Shown: positions 7,503 to 15,325, counted from the stretch's first letter. The stretch: DNA of 16,235 bases from an uncultured Pseudomonadota bacterium (GCA_903939665.1 CAJAHZ010000301.1:1-16235); one strand, 5' to 3'. Notes: generated by a model from the letters alone, not told the origin. Numbers and translations: made by a program.

Positions 7503-10244
7503 ATGCCGCTCGGCAGCAGCAAGAAGCATTCAGCAACATCGTTGCGCCCGCAGTACGGGGTAGCCTGGGTGGCCCTGGCGCTCAGTCTCGGCCTGACCTT
7601 TCTTGCCTGGCGGGCGACCGTCACCTACGTCAACAACCTGGCCGACAGCCGCTTTGAAGCGCGCACCAGCGAAGCGCACCGGACGCTCGACACGCACATC
7701 GTAGCGTACGGGCAGGCGCTGCGTTCGGCACAGGCTTATGTCGGCGTCACCGGCCAGCCATCACGGCAGAACTGGTTGCGTCTCCACGACAGCATGCGCT
7801 TTGCCGAGAGCTACCCTGGCTTCATCGGCATCGCCTACTTGCAGGTGTTTGCCGAACAGGAGCGCGCCAGGGCGCTGGCTGTCCTGAAGCAGAGCCATCC
7901 GGATTTCACCATTCGCCCACCCGGCGAGCGCGAGCACTATGCGGTGGTCAGCGCCTTCGAACCGGCCACGCCGCTGCATCAAAAAGCCATCGGATCGGAC
8001 AGCTGGAGCGACCCGGAGCGACGCAGGACACTGGCGTCGGCGCGCGATAGCGGCGAGATACGGATTACCGGCATGGTCACGCTGGCGATGGACAAAGCGG
8101 AAGAAAAGCAACCCGGCTTCCTCATGTATCAAGCGGTATACCGGAGCGGTGCGCTGCCCGCCACGCAGGAGGAGCGCCAGCAGAAGCTGATCGGTTTTAT
8201 TGTTGCGCCATTCCGGATCAGCACGGTGGCTGAACAGATTTTTCACACCGACGATGCCGGCATCGCCTCGCGTATCCATGACGCAACGGCAGGAGCCGGT
8301 GACACCATCCTTTATTCCAGCCATCCAGAGTTTGATTTTGGCAAGGCAAGTCGCCAGCGCGTGCTGCCCGTCAGTATCGGAGGCAAAACCTGGAATGTGC
8401 ACTACGCCACCCTGCCCGAGTTCGATTCGGCCAATGATCTCTTCCAGCCGACGCGTTTGCTTGCCGGAGGCGTGCTGGTCAGCCTGCTGCTTTTCGTCAT
8501 CGTCTGGTCGCTGACCTCAACCCGCACGCACGCCATCCGCATGGCACAGCACATGACCCACTCGCTGCGCGAAAAGGAGACCAAGCTGCGCGAGCTGTTT
8601 GCACAGGCGCCGCTGGCCATCTGGACCGTAGACCATGACGGGCGGATCCTCGAATGCAATGACAAGCTGGCTGAATATGCCGGTTCGAGTCGCGACAAAA
8701 TCATCGGACTGAACATGATCGGTGAGCTGAATGATCAGTCCCTCGGCGAACAGATCCGGCGGGCTATTGCCGGTGAAACAGTGGTTTTCGAAAGCCCCTA
8801 TTTTTCAACAACGGGGAATCGCAGTTCGATTTATCAGTTTCACTTCCAGCCAGTAATGCTGGATGGAGAGTTCGCCTTTGTCCTGGCTTTTGCCGAAGAC
8901 ATCAGCGCCCGCAAGGTAGCCGAAGCCCATGTTGCGCATCTGGCGCAGCATGACGCACTGACCGGTCTGGCGAATCGCTTGCTGCTCAAGGATCGGCTGC
9001 AACTCGCCATCACCACCGCCCAACGCACCCAGCGCACGCAAGCGCTACTGTTCATCGACCTCGATCGCTTCAAGGCAATCAACGATACGGTCGGCCATTC
9101 AGTCGGCGACTCCCTGCTGCTTCAAGTCGCCCTGCGTTTGCGCGAATGCGTGCGGGAATCGGACACGCTGGCTCGCGTTGGCGGCGACGAGTTCGTGATC
9201 CTGCTAACCAACCTGCTCAAGCCCGATGGCTGTCTGCCGGTCGCTGAAAAGGTAATTGCCGCCGTGGCACAGCCAATCAGTGTCGACAACCATGTTTTCA
9301 ACATCTCCGCGTCGGTCGGCATCGCCATCTGGCCGACCGACGGCGCCGACGCCGAAACGCTCACGCGCAACGCCGATGTCGCGATGTATCACGCCAAGAA
9401 CAGTGGGCGAAACAACTTTCAGTTCTTCACGCCGGAAATGAACACCCACGCGCTCGAAGCGATGGCGATGGAAGCAGCCTTACGCAAGGCACTGCTGCGC
9501 GACGAGTTTCTCTTGCACTTTCAGGCGCAGATCGATTTCGACAACGGCTGCATCATCGGCGCAGAATCGCTTGTCCGCTGGAATCATCCGGAACTCGGTC
9601 TGGTACCCCCGGGCAGATTCATCCCGATCGCCGAAGAGCGCGGCCTGATCGGCAAGCTCGGTGACTGGGTGCTGCATGCCGCTTGCCGGCAGGCGGTCGC
9701 CTGGAGAGACGCGGGCATTCCGCTGGTGCCGATTGCCGTCAACATCTCGGCGCTCCAGTTCAAGGAAGGCGCCTTGCGCGACAGCGTGCTTTCCGCACTC
9801 AACGAAACCGGCCTGGCCCCCGAATACCTCGTGCTCGAAATCACCGAAAGTGTCGTGATGGACGATGTCGATCAGGCCATCACGGTGCTGAGCGAGTTGC
9901 GGGAAATGGGAATCGCCATCGAGATCGACGATTTCGGCACCGGATACTCCTCACTCTCCTATCTCAAACGCCTGCCCATTCATCGACTGAAAATTGATCA
10001 GTCTTTCGTGCGTGACCTGACAACAGATCAGGATGATGCCGCGATCATTGGCGCAATTATCAGCATGGCCAAGAGCCTCAAACTGGAAATCATCGCCGAA
10101 GGCGTGGAAACCAGTGCGCAAGCCGCGTTTCTGCATGCTCAGGGCTGCCGGGCAATGCAGGGTTTCTTCTTTTCACGACCGCAGCCGGCGGATGAATTCG
10201 CCGCCACACTGAGCAAAAAAATCATCTTGCCGGAAAAGAGCTGA
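7503..10244 (+). CDS. Membrane sensor with CHASE, PAS, GGDEF and EAL domains (cyclic-di-GMP turnover)
   Basis: A 913-residue inner-membrane protein able in principle both to make and to break cyclic-di-GMP. Helix 1 is near 20-42 and helix 2 near 319-338; the roughly 275 residues between them form a periplasmic CHASE-type sensor (segments around SYPGFIGIAYLQVF and GFLMYQAVY). A PAS domain follows at about 358-470. The GGDEF domain (about 480-640) has HDALTGLANR, FKAINDTVGH, an intact GGDEF at 560-564, and the inhibition site RESD at 551-554. The EAL domain (about 655-905) has ESL instead of EAL at 688-690, but the catalytic set looks complete: E688, N747, E779, D809/D810, K830, E866 and Q886. 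AGGA lies four bases before the ATG at 7503. It is divergent from alr and precedes lplT. The ligand is unknown, and the sequence cannot say which activity dominates. Confidence 0.95.
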   Translation: MPLGSSKKHSATSLRPQYGVAWVALALSLGLTFLAWRATVTYVNNLADSRFEARTSEAHRTLDTHIVAYGQALRSAQAYVGVTGQPSRQNWLRLHDSMRFAESYPGFIGIAYLQVFAEQERARALAVLKQSHPDFTIRPPGEREHYAVVSAFEPATPLHQKAIGSDSWSDPERRRTLASARDSGEIRITGMVTLAMDKAEEKQPGFLMYQAVYRSGALPATQEERQQKLIGFIVAPFRISTVAEQIFHTDDAGIASRIHDATAGAGDTILYSSHPEFDFGKASRQRVLPVSIGGKTWNVHYATLPEFDSANDLFQPTRLLAGGVLVSLLLFVIVWSLTSTRTHAIRMAQHMTHSLREKETKLRELFAQAPLAIWTVDHDGRILECNDKLAEYAGSSRDKIIGLNMIGELNDQSLGEQIRRAIAGETVVFESPYFSTTGNRSSIYQFHFQPVMLDGEFAFVLAFAEDISARKVAEAHVAHLAQHDALTGLANRLLLKDRLQLAITTAQRTQRTQALLFIDLDRFKAINDTVGHSVGDSLLLQVALRLRECVRESDTLARVGGDEFVILLTNLLKPDGCLPVAEKVIAAVAQPISVDNHVFNISASVGIAIWPTDGADAETLTRNADVAMYHAKNSGRNNFQFFTPEMNTHALEAMAMEAALRKALLRDEFLLHFQAQIDFDNGCIIGAESLVRWNHPELGLVPPGRFIPIAEERGLIGKLGDWVLHAACRQAVAWRDAGIPLVPIAVNISALQFKEGALRDSVLSALNETGLAPEYLVLEITESVVMDDVDQAITVLSELREMGIAIEIDDFGTGYSSLSYLKRLPIHRLKIDQSFVRDLTTDQDDAAIIGAIISMAKSLKLEIIAEGVETSAQAAFLHAQGCRAMQGFFFSRPQPADEFAATLSKKIILPEKS

Positions 10245-10249
10245 ACTCC

Positions 10250-10297
10250 CGACGGGCGACCTCGCACGACCCGGCGCTTCCCGCTCCCGTCGCTTTT
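10250..10297 (+). terminator. Possible terminator after the CHASE-GGDEF-EAL gene
   Basis: Inverted 7-base arms (CGACGGG at 10250-10256 and CCCGTCG at 10286-10292) enclose a 29-base GC-rich loop and are followed by C and four T. It begins five bases after the stop codon at 10244. The long loop and short T-run make it a weak candidate, but its place fits a terminator that separates this gene from the lplT promoter. Confidence 0.35.
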
Positions 10298-10325
10298 GGC
10301 TTGCTAACCGGACTTATGCCTTTCG

Positions 10326-10334
10326 TGGTATAAA
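10326..10334 (+). promoter_or_regulatory. Extended -10 promoter for lplT
   Basis: TGGTATAAA matches the extended -10 pattern TGn followed by a hexamer with 5 of 6 consensus bases. No good -35 box lies at the normal distance (TTGCTA at 10301-10306 is 22 bases away), which is typical of extended -10 promoters. Transcription would begin near 10341, giving a leader of about 24 bases. The element lies inside a small inverted repeat (GTGGT at 10325-10329, ACCAC at 10335-10339). Confidence 0.45.
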
Positions 10335-10364
10335 ACCACCACCTAAAAAAGATGTCCTCCGACG

Positions 10365-11630
10365 ATGCCCTTCGGCTTTTACATCATCATGGCAGCGCAG
10401 TTTTTTTCCGCGCTTGCCGACAACGTCCTGCTTATTGCATCGATCGCTGCCCTGCGTGAAATGCAGGCACCAAGTGAATACGAGCCGCTACTGAAGACTT
10501 TCTTCACGCTCTCGTATGTTCTTCTGGCCGCCTTTGTCGGCGCTTTTGCCGACTCGATGCCCAAATGGCGCGTCATGCTCATCAGCAACACGATCAAGAT
10601 TTTCGGTTGCGGCATGATGTTTTTCGGCAGCCATCCGCTGCTCGCCTACGCGGTAGTCGGCCTCGGCGCGGCGGCTTACTCCCCGGCCAAATACGGCATC
10701 CTTACCGAATACCTGCCGCACCGCCTGCTGGTTGTTGCCAACGGTTGGATTGAGGGTCTGACGGTCGGCGCGATCATCCTCGGCGTCGTCATCGGCGGTA
10801 TGCTGATCAAACCCGGCGTCGCCGAAACATTGCTGGCCTTCGACTTCCCTTTGATTCAGACCGGTGTCGATACGGTCGGCGAAATGGCGCTTTGCTTCGT
10901 CGCGGTGTTCTACGTGCTGGCGGCGCTCTTCAACCTCTACATTCCGGATACCGGCGTCGATCACAAGGTATTGAAAAAGAACCCCTTCTATCTGGTTCAC
11001 GAATTCGGCCACTGCCTGGTACTGCTCTGGCGTGACAAACTGGGACAGATATCACTGGCGGTCACCACGCTGTTCTGGGGTGCCGGGGCGACGTTGCAGT
11101 TCATCGTAATCAAATGGGCGGAAATGTCATTGCAGCTCGACCTCTCCAAATCAAGCATGCTGCAAGGTGTCGTGGCCATCGGTGTTGCCTTGGGCGCAGT
11201 GATCGCCGCCAAGATGATCACGCTGCGCAAATCGGTCCGCGTCATCCCGCTCGGCATTGCCATGGGCGTCATCGTGCTGGTGATGAATTTTGTTACGGAA
11301 CTATGGATCGCCGTACCGCTGCTTATTCTCATCGGCGGCTTGTCGGGTTTCTTTGTCGTACCGATGAACGCGCTGTTGCAGCACCGCGGGCACATCCTGA
11401 TGGGCGCCGGCCACTCGATTGCCGTGCAGAATTTCAACGAAAACCTGTCGATCCTCGCAATGACCGGCCTCTACTACGCGATGGTCAAAGCGGATATGTC
11501 GATCTATGTCGTCATTACCCTGTTCGGTCTCTTTGTCAGCTGTGCCATGACGCTCGTCCAACGCAAGCATGAAGACAACCAACGCAAGCACGACGACGTG
11601 ATCCACCTCGACGACAACGCGCATCACTGA
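10365..11630 (+). CDS. lplT: Lysophospholipid transporter LplT (MFS)
   Basis: A 421-residue multi-helix inner-membrane protein. LplT flips lysophospholipids from the periplasmic to the cytoplasmic face so that they can be re-acylated. Family blocks seen: AAQFFSALADNVLL (10-23), VGLGAAAYSPAKYGIL (98-113), TLFWGAGATLQF (235-246), and SGFFVVPMNALLQHRG with GAGHSIAVQNFNEN (327-360). The acyltransferase partner Aas is not fused to it and is not in the window. The C-terminal 23 residues are unusual: they follow the last helix and contain two copies of a seven-residue unit (QRKHEDN, QRKHDDV) with five His and several acidic residues. The ATG at 10365 has no good ribosome binding site; an in-frame ATG at 10389 is no better. 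Its last seven bases overlap the end of the convergent gene at 11624. Confidence 0.94.
   Translation: MPFGFYIIMAAQFFSALADNVLLIASIAALREMQAPSEYEPLLKTFFTLSYVLLAAFVGAFADSMPKWRVMLISNTIKIFGCGMMFFGSHPLLAYAVVGLGAAAYSPAKYGILTEYLPHRLLVVANGWIEGLTVGAIILGVVIGGMLIKPGVAETLLAFDFPLIQTGVDTVGEMALCFVAVFYVLAALFNLYIPDTGVDHKVLKKNPFYLVHEFGHCLVLLWRDKLGQISLAVTTLFWGAGATLQFIVIKWAEMSLQLDLSKSSMLQGVVAIGVALGAVIAAKMITLRKSVRVIPLGIAMGVIVLVMNFVTELWIAVPLLILIGGLSGFFVVPMNALLQHRGHILMGAGHSIAVQNFNENLSILAMTGLYYAMVKADMSIYVVITLFGLFVSCAMTLVQRKHEDNQRKHDDVIHLDDNAHH
11559..11600 (+). repeat. Tandem 21-base duplication in the lplT 3' end
   Basis: Two adjacent 21-base units (11559-11579 and 11580-11600) start with the same 11 bases, CAACGCAAGCA, and agree at 16 of 21 positions. 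They are in frame and encode QRKHEDN and QRKHDDV, the cytoplasmic tail of LplT. The differences are mostly at third codon positions in the first six codons, so the duplication is not recent, or selection keeps the residues. Confidence 0.75.
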
Positions 11631-13246
11631 GGGTTGTCAAGCCGCTTCACACCGGCCACAAAACGCGCCAACGTTTGCGATAAAACCCCACGCGGTATCG
11701 TCACATCGATCAGTTGAAAACGGCCACGCGTCGCGATTGCCTTATCCAGCGCCGCTTTCAATTCGCCACGTGTCGTAACGCGCACGCCATCGCCGCCCAT
11801 GCCTGCCGCCATTTCGGCAAAGCCCCAGTGACCGAGGTCATTGAACGCGGACTCAGGCTGGAAAGTGCGCAACATTTCCCAACTGGCATTATTGAACAGC
11901 AAGACGATCGGATCCCAACCGTAACGCGGACAGTTGCCGAGTTCCCAGCCGGTCATCTGAAATGCACCGTCGCCAACCAGAATCAATGGCCGTTGTCCGG
12001 TCGCGGCCTGTAGCCCGAGACCGGCTGGCACGCCGAAACCCATCGTCGCGTAGTAGCCCGGCGCAACCAGCGCGGTATGCTCGATATCCATCGCAGTGAA
12101 CAGGCAGTCGCCGACGTCGCAAGCGATCGGCAACTTGCCGTGCTCCGCCATCAGATCGTTCACGGCGGTGGCGATATCGGTCGGCGTAATCGTCGCCGCA
12201 TCGGCAATCAGCCCCCGCGGGAAAGCATGACGTTTCAGCGGGAATGGCTTCTCGACAACATCGACGCGCGCCAGCAGGCCATCGACCAGCGCCGACAGCG
12301 ACACTTTCGGATAGGTGTGATAGCCCATCGTTACCTGACCATTCAGTGCCTGAATCGTTTTTCGCAGATCGATTTTCTTCTCGGAAACCGCAAAGTTGGT
12401 GTCGCAAACGATCACGCCGAGCAGAAACAGGCCGTCCGAATTTTCAACGAGCTGCGTTACCTCGGGCAAGCCAGCGGCGCCCATGTAGGTACCGACCAGC
12501 GGCGCATCGGCATCGGCCAGCAGGCCGCGCCCCATGAAACTCGTCACCACGGGCAGGCCGAGCCGGCGGGACAGTTCGGCAACCTTGCTCTCCAGCCCGA
12601 AACGGCGCACCTCGACCCCCGCCATCAGCACGGGTGCCGTGGCACGCGACAAGCGCTCCAGAATTTCCACGACGCAGGCATCCAGCGCTTCCTGATCGAC
12701 AAGCAGCGCGGCCTCCCTGACCACCGGCGCGCAGGGCTCGCCAACCATATCGCGCGGCAGCTCGATATACACCGGCTGCGAGTAGCGCAGGCAATTGGCC
12801 AGCACGCGCGCGATATCGGCTGGCGCACGCCTGGCATCATCGAGCCGCACCTGATCACAGGTGATCTCCCTGAAAATCTGAAACTGCGAATCGAGCGTTC
12901 TGGCCTGATGGTGCAGGAGCAGCCCCGAGCGCGACTCACCCTTGCCAGGCCCGCCGGACAGCACCACCAGCGGAGATTTCTCGGCATAGGCCGCGGCCAC
13001 TGAATTGACCATGTTGAGCGCACCTGCCCCATAGGTGACGGCGGCCACCCCGAGGCTGCTATTGATACGCGCCGAAGCATCGGCGGCAAAACCCACGCCA
13101 GGCTCATGCGACAAGGTATATAGCGGCAGGATCTGCGACTCTTCGATGATGCGAAAATAAGGCAGCGCGAAATCGCCGGGAATGCCGAAAATCTGGCGCG
13201 CACCGTGCGCCTTGAGCGCGTGCAGCAGGGACTCAGTGAGATTCAT
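11624..13246 (-). CDS. ipdC: Phenylpyruvate/indolepyruvate decarboxylase, ThDP-dependent
   Basis: A 540-residue thiamine diphosphate enzyme of the pyruvate decarboxylase superfamily. It closely resembles, by memory of that sequence, the Azospirillum brasilense IpdC/phenylpyruvate decarboxylase in length and in long blocks such as FGIPGDFALP, LSHEPGVGFAADA, VTYGAGALNMVN and LFNNASWEMLRTFQPES. Such enzymes turn phenylpyruvate or indole-3-pyruvate into the aldehyde, a step toward phenylacetate or indole-3-acetate. Key residues: E48 that activates the cofactor, D25, the HH dyad at 112-113, D282, and the ThDP/Mg motif from GDG (425-427) to NN (452-453). It is cytosolic. It is the last gene of the minus-strand operon and begins six bases after the upstream stop codon, without a clear ribosome binding site, so it is probably translationally coupled. 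Substrate preference cannot be read from the sequence; no aminotransferase or aldehyde dehydrogenase gene is adjacent. Confidence 0.9.
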   Translation of the reverse strand: MNLTESLLHALKAHGARQIFGIPGDFALPYFRIIEESQILPLYTLSHEPGVGFAADASARINSSLGVAAVTYGAGALNMVNSVAAAYAEKSPLVVLSGGPGKGESRSGLLLHHQARTLDSQFQIFREITCDQVRLDDARRAPADIARVLANCLRYSQPVYIELPRDMVGEPCAPVVREAALLVDQEALDACVVEILERLSRATAPVLMAGVEVRRFGLESKVAELSRRLGLPVVTSFMGRGLLADADAPLVGTYMGAAGLPEVTQLVENSDGLFLLGVIVCDTNFAVSEKKIDLRKTIQALNGQVTMGYHTYPKVSLSALVDGLLARVDVVEKPFPLKRHAFPRGLIADAATITPTDIATAVNDLMAEHGKLPIACDVGDCLFTAMDIEHTALVAPGYYATMGFGVPAGLGLQAATGQRPLILVGDGAFQMTGWELGNCPRYGWDPIVLLFNNASWEMLRTFQPESAFNDLGHWGFAEMAAGMGGDGVRVTTRGELKAALDKAIATRGRFQLIDVTIPRGVLSQTLARFVAGVKRLDNPQ

Positions 13247-13252
13247 GCGCAG

Positions 13253-13750
13253 TCAAAGAACGATGGGCGCATCGGGCAACTCGTTCGTCCCGCCGCCGGT
13301 TGATGGATCATGCTCGAGCAAAGCTTCAGTAATTTCAGCCAGTGCCGCAAGTGAACCCGCTTCAAATCGCTCCTCGCGAAACGCCAGTTCCATACGGCGA
13401 CAGACCGCAGACCAGAACGCCGGCCCGACCCGGGCGTCGATTCCACGATCGGCAACGATTTCGACGCGCCGGTCGATCAACTGCAGATAGATCAGGACGC
13501 CGCTGTTGTGCTCGGTATCCCACACCCGAAGTTTTGAAAAAAGCTCGATGGCGCGCGCGCGCGGCGACTGGCCCCGCAACAGGCGGGAAAGCGGGAGATT
13601 CGCTTCCACAACGAAGCGCAACTCACCCTGATGGCGCTTCTCGGAGCTGCCGATCGCCCGTTCAATGGCCAGGAGCATGGATTTCGGAAAGGCGCGCAGC
13701 ACCCACCAGTGGGGCAACAGCAAATGACGAAACATCCGGACTATCTGCAT
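13253..13750 (-). CDS. TPM domain protein (small, second of the pair)
   Basis: A 165-residue protein with a TPM (TLP18.3/Psb32/MOLO-1) domain. The N terminus has a short hydrophobic, aromatic stretch (HLLLPHWWVLRAF, 9-21) that may be a membrane-associated anchor rather than a cleaved signal. The domain runs from about 24 to 145: ELRFVVEANLPL (43-54), then RVWDTEHNSGVLIYLQLIDR (75-94) and VEIVADRGID (96-105), a pattern seen in small TPM partners of LemA clusters. The tail 148-165 is Gly/Pro-rich and probably disordered. GGGAG-like purines (GGGAG) lie seven bases before the ATG at 13750, and that ATG overlaps the upstream stop codon by one base (TGATG). A start at 13834 would add 28 Arg/Trp-rich residues that come from reading the Gly-rich end of the upstream gene in another frame, so I reject it. 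The biochemical role of these proteins is not established. Confidence 0.85.
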   Translation of the reverse strand: MQIVRMFRHLLLPHWWVLRAFPKSMLLAIERAIGSSEKRHQGELRFVVEANLPLSRLLRGQSPRARAIELFSKLRVWDTEHNSGVLIYLQLIDRRVEIVADRGIDARVGPAFWSAVCRRMELAFREERFEAGSLAALAEITEALLEHDPSTGGGTNELPDAPIVL

Positions 13751-14628
13751 CACCAATCTCCCGAGGCGCCGCCGCCACCAAAGCCGCCTCCGCCTCCGGA
13801 AAAGCCGCCGGAACTGCTGGAACCACCGCCCCACGAACCGCCACCGGATGACCAGCCGCGCCCGGAACTGCCGACGATCAGCGAAATAATAAAGAGAAGT
13901 AAGCCAATCAAGCCGGCGACCAGCATCGAGGAAAGGACTAGCCAGGCAATCACCCCTGCCGCCCCGCCGACCATCCCGGCGCCCAGGAAACGGCCAAAGA
14001 TGGCGCGCAAAAAGCCGCCGACGACAAAGACAAGAACGAAGCCGCCAAAAATCAGCAGGCTGATACTGTCTTCGGAACCGGCAGGCGCCGATCCCGCATC
14101 TGCCTTTGCCTTGGCCGGCGGCAAAGCCTCACCGCCAACCACCCGAATCACCACATCGAGCCCCGCGTCGATGCCCCCGTAGAAATCGCCCTGCTTGAAG
14201 CGCGGCGTAATTTGTTCGCTGATGATGCGCTTGGCCGTCGCGTCGTTGAGCGCACCTTCCAGCCCGTAGCCGACCTCAATCCGCAGCTTCTTGTCCTGCT
14301 TGGCGATGACCAGCAGCACGCCATCGTCGACGCCCTTGCGCCCCAGCTTCCACGCCTCGGCTGCCCGGATTGAATACTGCTCAATGGTTTCTGGTTTGAT
14401 GGTCGGCACCAGCAGAACGGCGATTTGCGCGCCCTTCCCGGCTTCGAAGGCAGCGAGTTTGGCTTCCAGCCGGGCACGCTCGTCGGCTGACAGGGTGCCG
14501 GTCTGATCGGTGACGCGCGCACTGAGTTGCGGAACAGCCTGCAATTCCTGCGCGCCGGCAAACGCCCCCGCCGCCAGCAGGAAGAGAGCTGCCAGCCATG
14601 CCAGAACGCGAACGCCCGGCAGATGCAT
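13750..14628 (-). CDS. Exported TPM domain protein with Gly-rich tail (YgcG family)
   Basis: A 292-residue envelope protein. Residues 1-26 are a signal peptide (hydrophobic core 8-22, AxA-type site before Q27). The TPM domain spans about 35-165, with VTDQTGTLSADERARLEAKL (39-58), AQIAVLLVPT, DDGVLLVIAKQDKKLRIEVG and YGLEGALNDATAKRII. After a short Ala/Pro linker come two or three hydrophobic segments (about 188-206, 216-235, 237-253), then a Ser/Gly-rich C terminus (254-290) ending in SGDW, a tail commonly seen in YgcG-like proteins. Thus the TPM domain should face the periplasm. The ATG at 14628 lies three bases after the lemA stop codon without a clear ribosome binding site, which points to translational coupling. 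Members of this group may bind metals or act in envelope repair, but no activity can be stated from sequence. Confidence 0.9.
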   Translation of the reverse strand: MHLPGVRVLAWLAALFLLAAGAFAGAQELQAVPQLSARVTDQTGTLSADERARLEAKLAAFEAGKGAQIAVLLVPTIKPETIEQYSIRAAEAWKLGRKGVDDGVLLVIAKQDKKLRIEVGYGLEGALNDATAKRIISEQITPRFKQGDFYGGIDAGLDVVIRVVGGEALPPAKAKADAGSAPAGSEDSISLLIFGGFVLVFVVGGFLRAIFGRFLGAGMVGGAAGVIAWLVLSSMLVAGLIGLLLFIISLIVGSSGRGWSSGGGSWGGGSSSSGGFSGGGGGFGGGGASGDW

Positions 14629-14631
14629 GGT

Positions 14632-15288
14632 TCAATAGCCGGGAGGTGGTGCGCTCTTCCCTGCGTCGGCAGGCGCGGCGCGCTTTGCCGCAGGGGCCGG
14701 CGCAGAAAAGTCGACCTTCGGCGCAACCGAAATCGCCTTCTCGTTCTCAACGCTGAAATTCGGCTTGACCTGATAGCCGAAAGCCATCGCCGTCAGGTTG
14801 TTGGGAAAGGTGCGTACCGAAACGTTATAGGCTTCAACCGACTTGATGTAACGATTACGCGCCACGGTGATACGGTTCTCCGTACCTTCAAGCTGCGCCT
14901 GCAGATCCCGGAAGGAAGCGTCGGCCTTCAGGTTCGGGTAGTTCTCGGCAACCACCAGCAAGCGCGACAGCGCGCTGGAAAGCCCCGCTTGCGCTTGCTG
15001 AAACTTGGCAAAAGCCTCGGGGTTGTTGATCAGTTCCGGCGTTGCCTGGATACCGCCGACTTGCGCGCGCGCTTGCGTCACCTGGGTCAGCACATCCTTC
15101 TCGTGGCTGGCGTAGCCCTGTACCGTACTCACCAGATTGGGCACCAGATCGGCCCGCCGCTGGTACTGATTAAGCACCTCCGACCACGCCGACTTGATCG
15201 CCTCGTCGCCCGTCTGAAAGCTGTTGTAGCCGCAGCCGGAAAGCAGGCTGACAAGGAGGGCAAGTACCGCAAGAATCCTGATGCGCAT
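14632..15288 (-). CDS. lemA: LemA family lipoprotein
   Basis: A 218-residue protein. It starts with a lipoprotein signal peptide: MRIR, a hydrophobic core, and the lipobox LSGC with the acylated Cys at position 19. The rest is the LemA four-helix fold, recognisable from SAWSEVLNQYQRRADLVPNL, VSTVQGYASHEKDVL, LSRLLVVAENYPNLKA and ENRITVARNRYIKSVEAYN, followed by the short proline- and alanine-rich tail after about 195. The ATG at 15288 was chosen because AAGGA lies seven bases upstream and the signal peptide begins there; an in-frame ATG at 15354 would put 22 polar residues before the signal peptide and overlap the glycosylase gene. It lies 37 bases after the glycosylase gene and just before the TPM gene. 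LemA-TPM pairs are common in bacteria; their shared role in the envelope is unsolved. Confidence 0.94.
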   Translation of the reverse strand: MRIRILAVLALLVSLLSGCGYNSFQTGDEAIKSAWSEVLNQYQRRADLVPNLVSTVQGYASHEKDVLTQVTQARAQVGGIQATPELINNPEAFAKFQQAQAGLSSALSRLLVVAENYPNLKADASFRDLQAQLEGTENRITVARNRYIKSVEAYNVSVRTFPNNLTAMAFGYQVKPNFSVENEKAISVAPKVDFSAPAPAAKRAAPADAGKSAPPPGY

Positions 15289-15325
15289 GACCGTTTCCTT
15301 TGCAGGGGGTTGAACAAGACGACGT

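Noticed and set aside
12077..13003. Plus-strand open frame of about 308 codons
   Set aside because: Antisense to ipdC, whose cofactor motifs and family blocks are unmistakable.
13751..13834. Upstream extension of the small TPM gene by 28 codons
   Set aside because: The extra residues are an Arg/Trp-rich reading of the Gly-rich tail of the preceding gene. The internal ATG at 13750 has a ribosome binding site and the TGATG overlap expected for a coupled gene.
13753..13870. Short-period GC-rich repeats resembling a tandem repeat array
   Set aside because: They are the codons of the Ser/Gly-rich C terminus of the first TPM protein, a normal feature of that family, not an independent repeat element.
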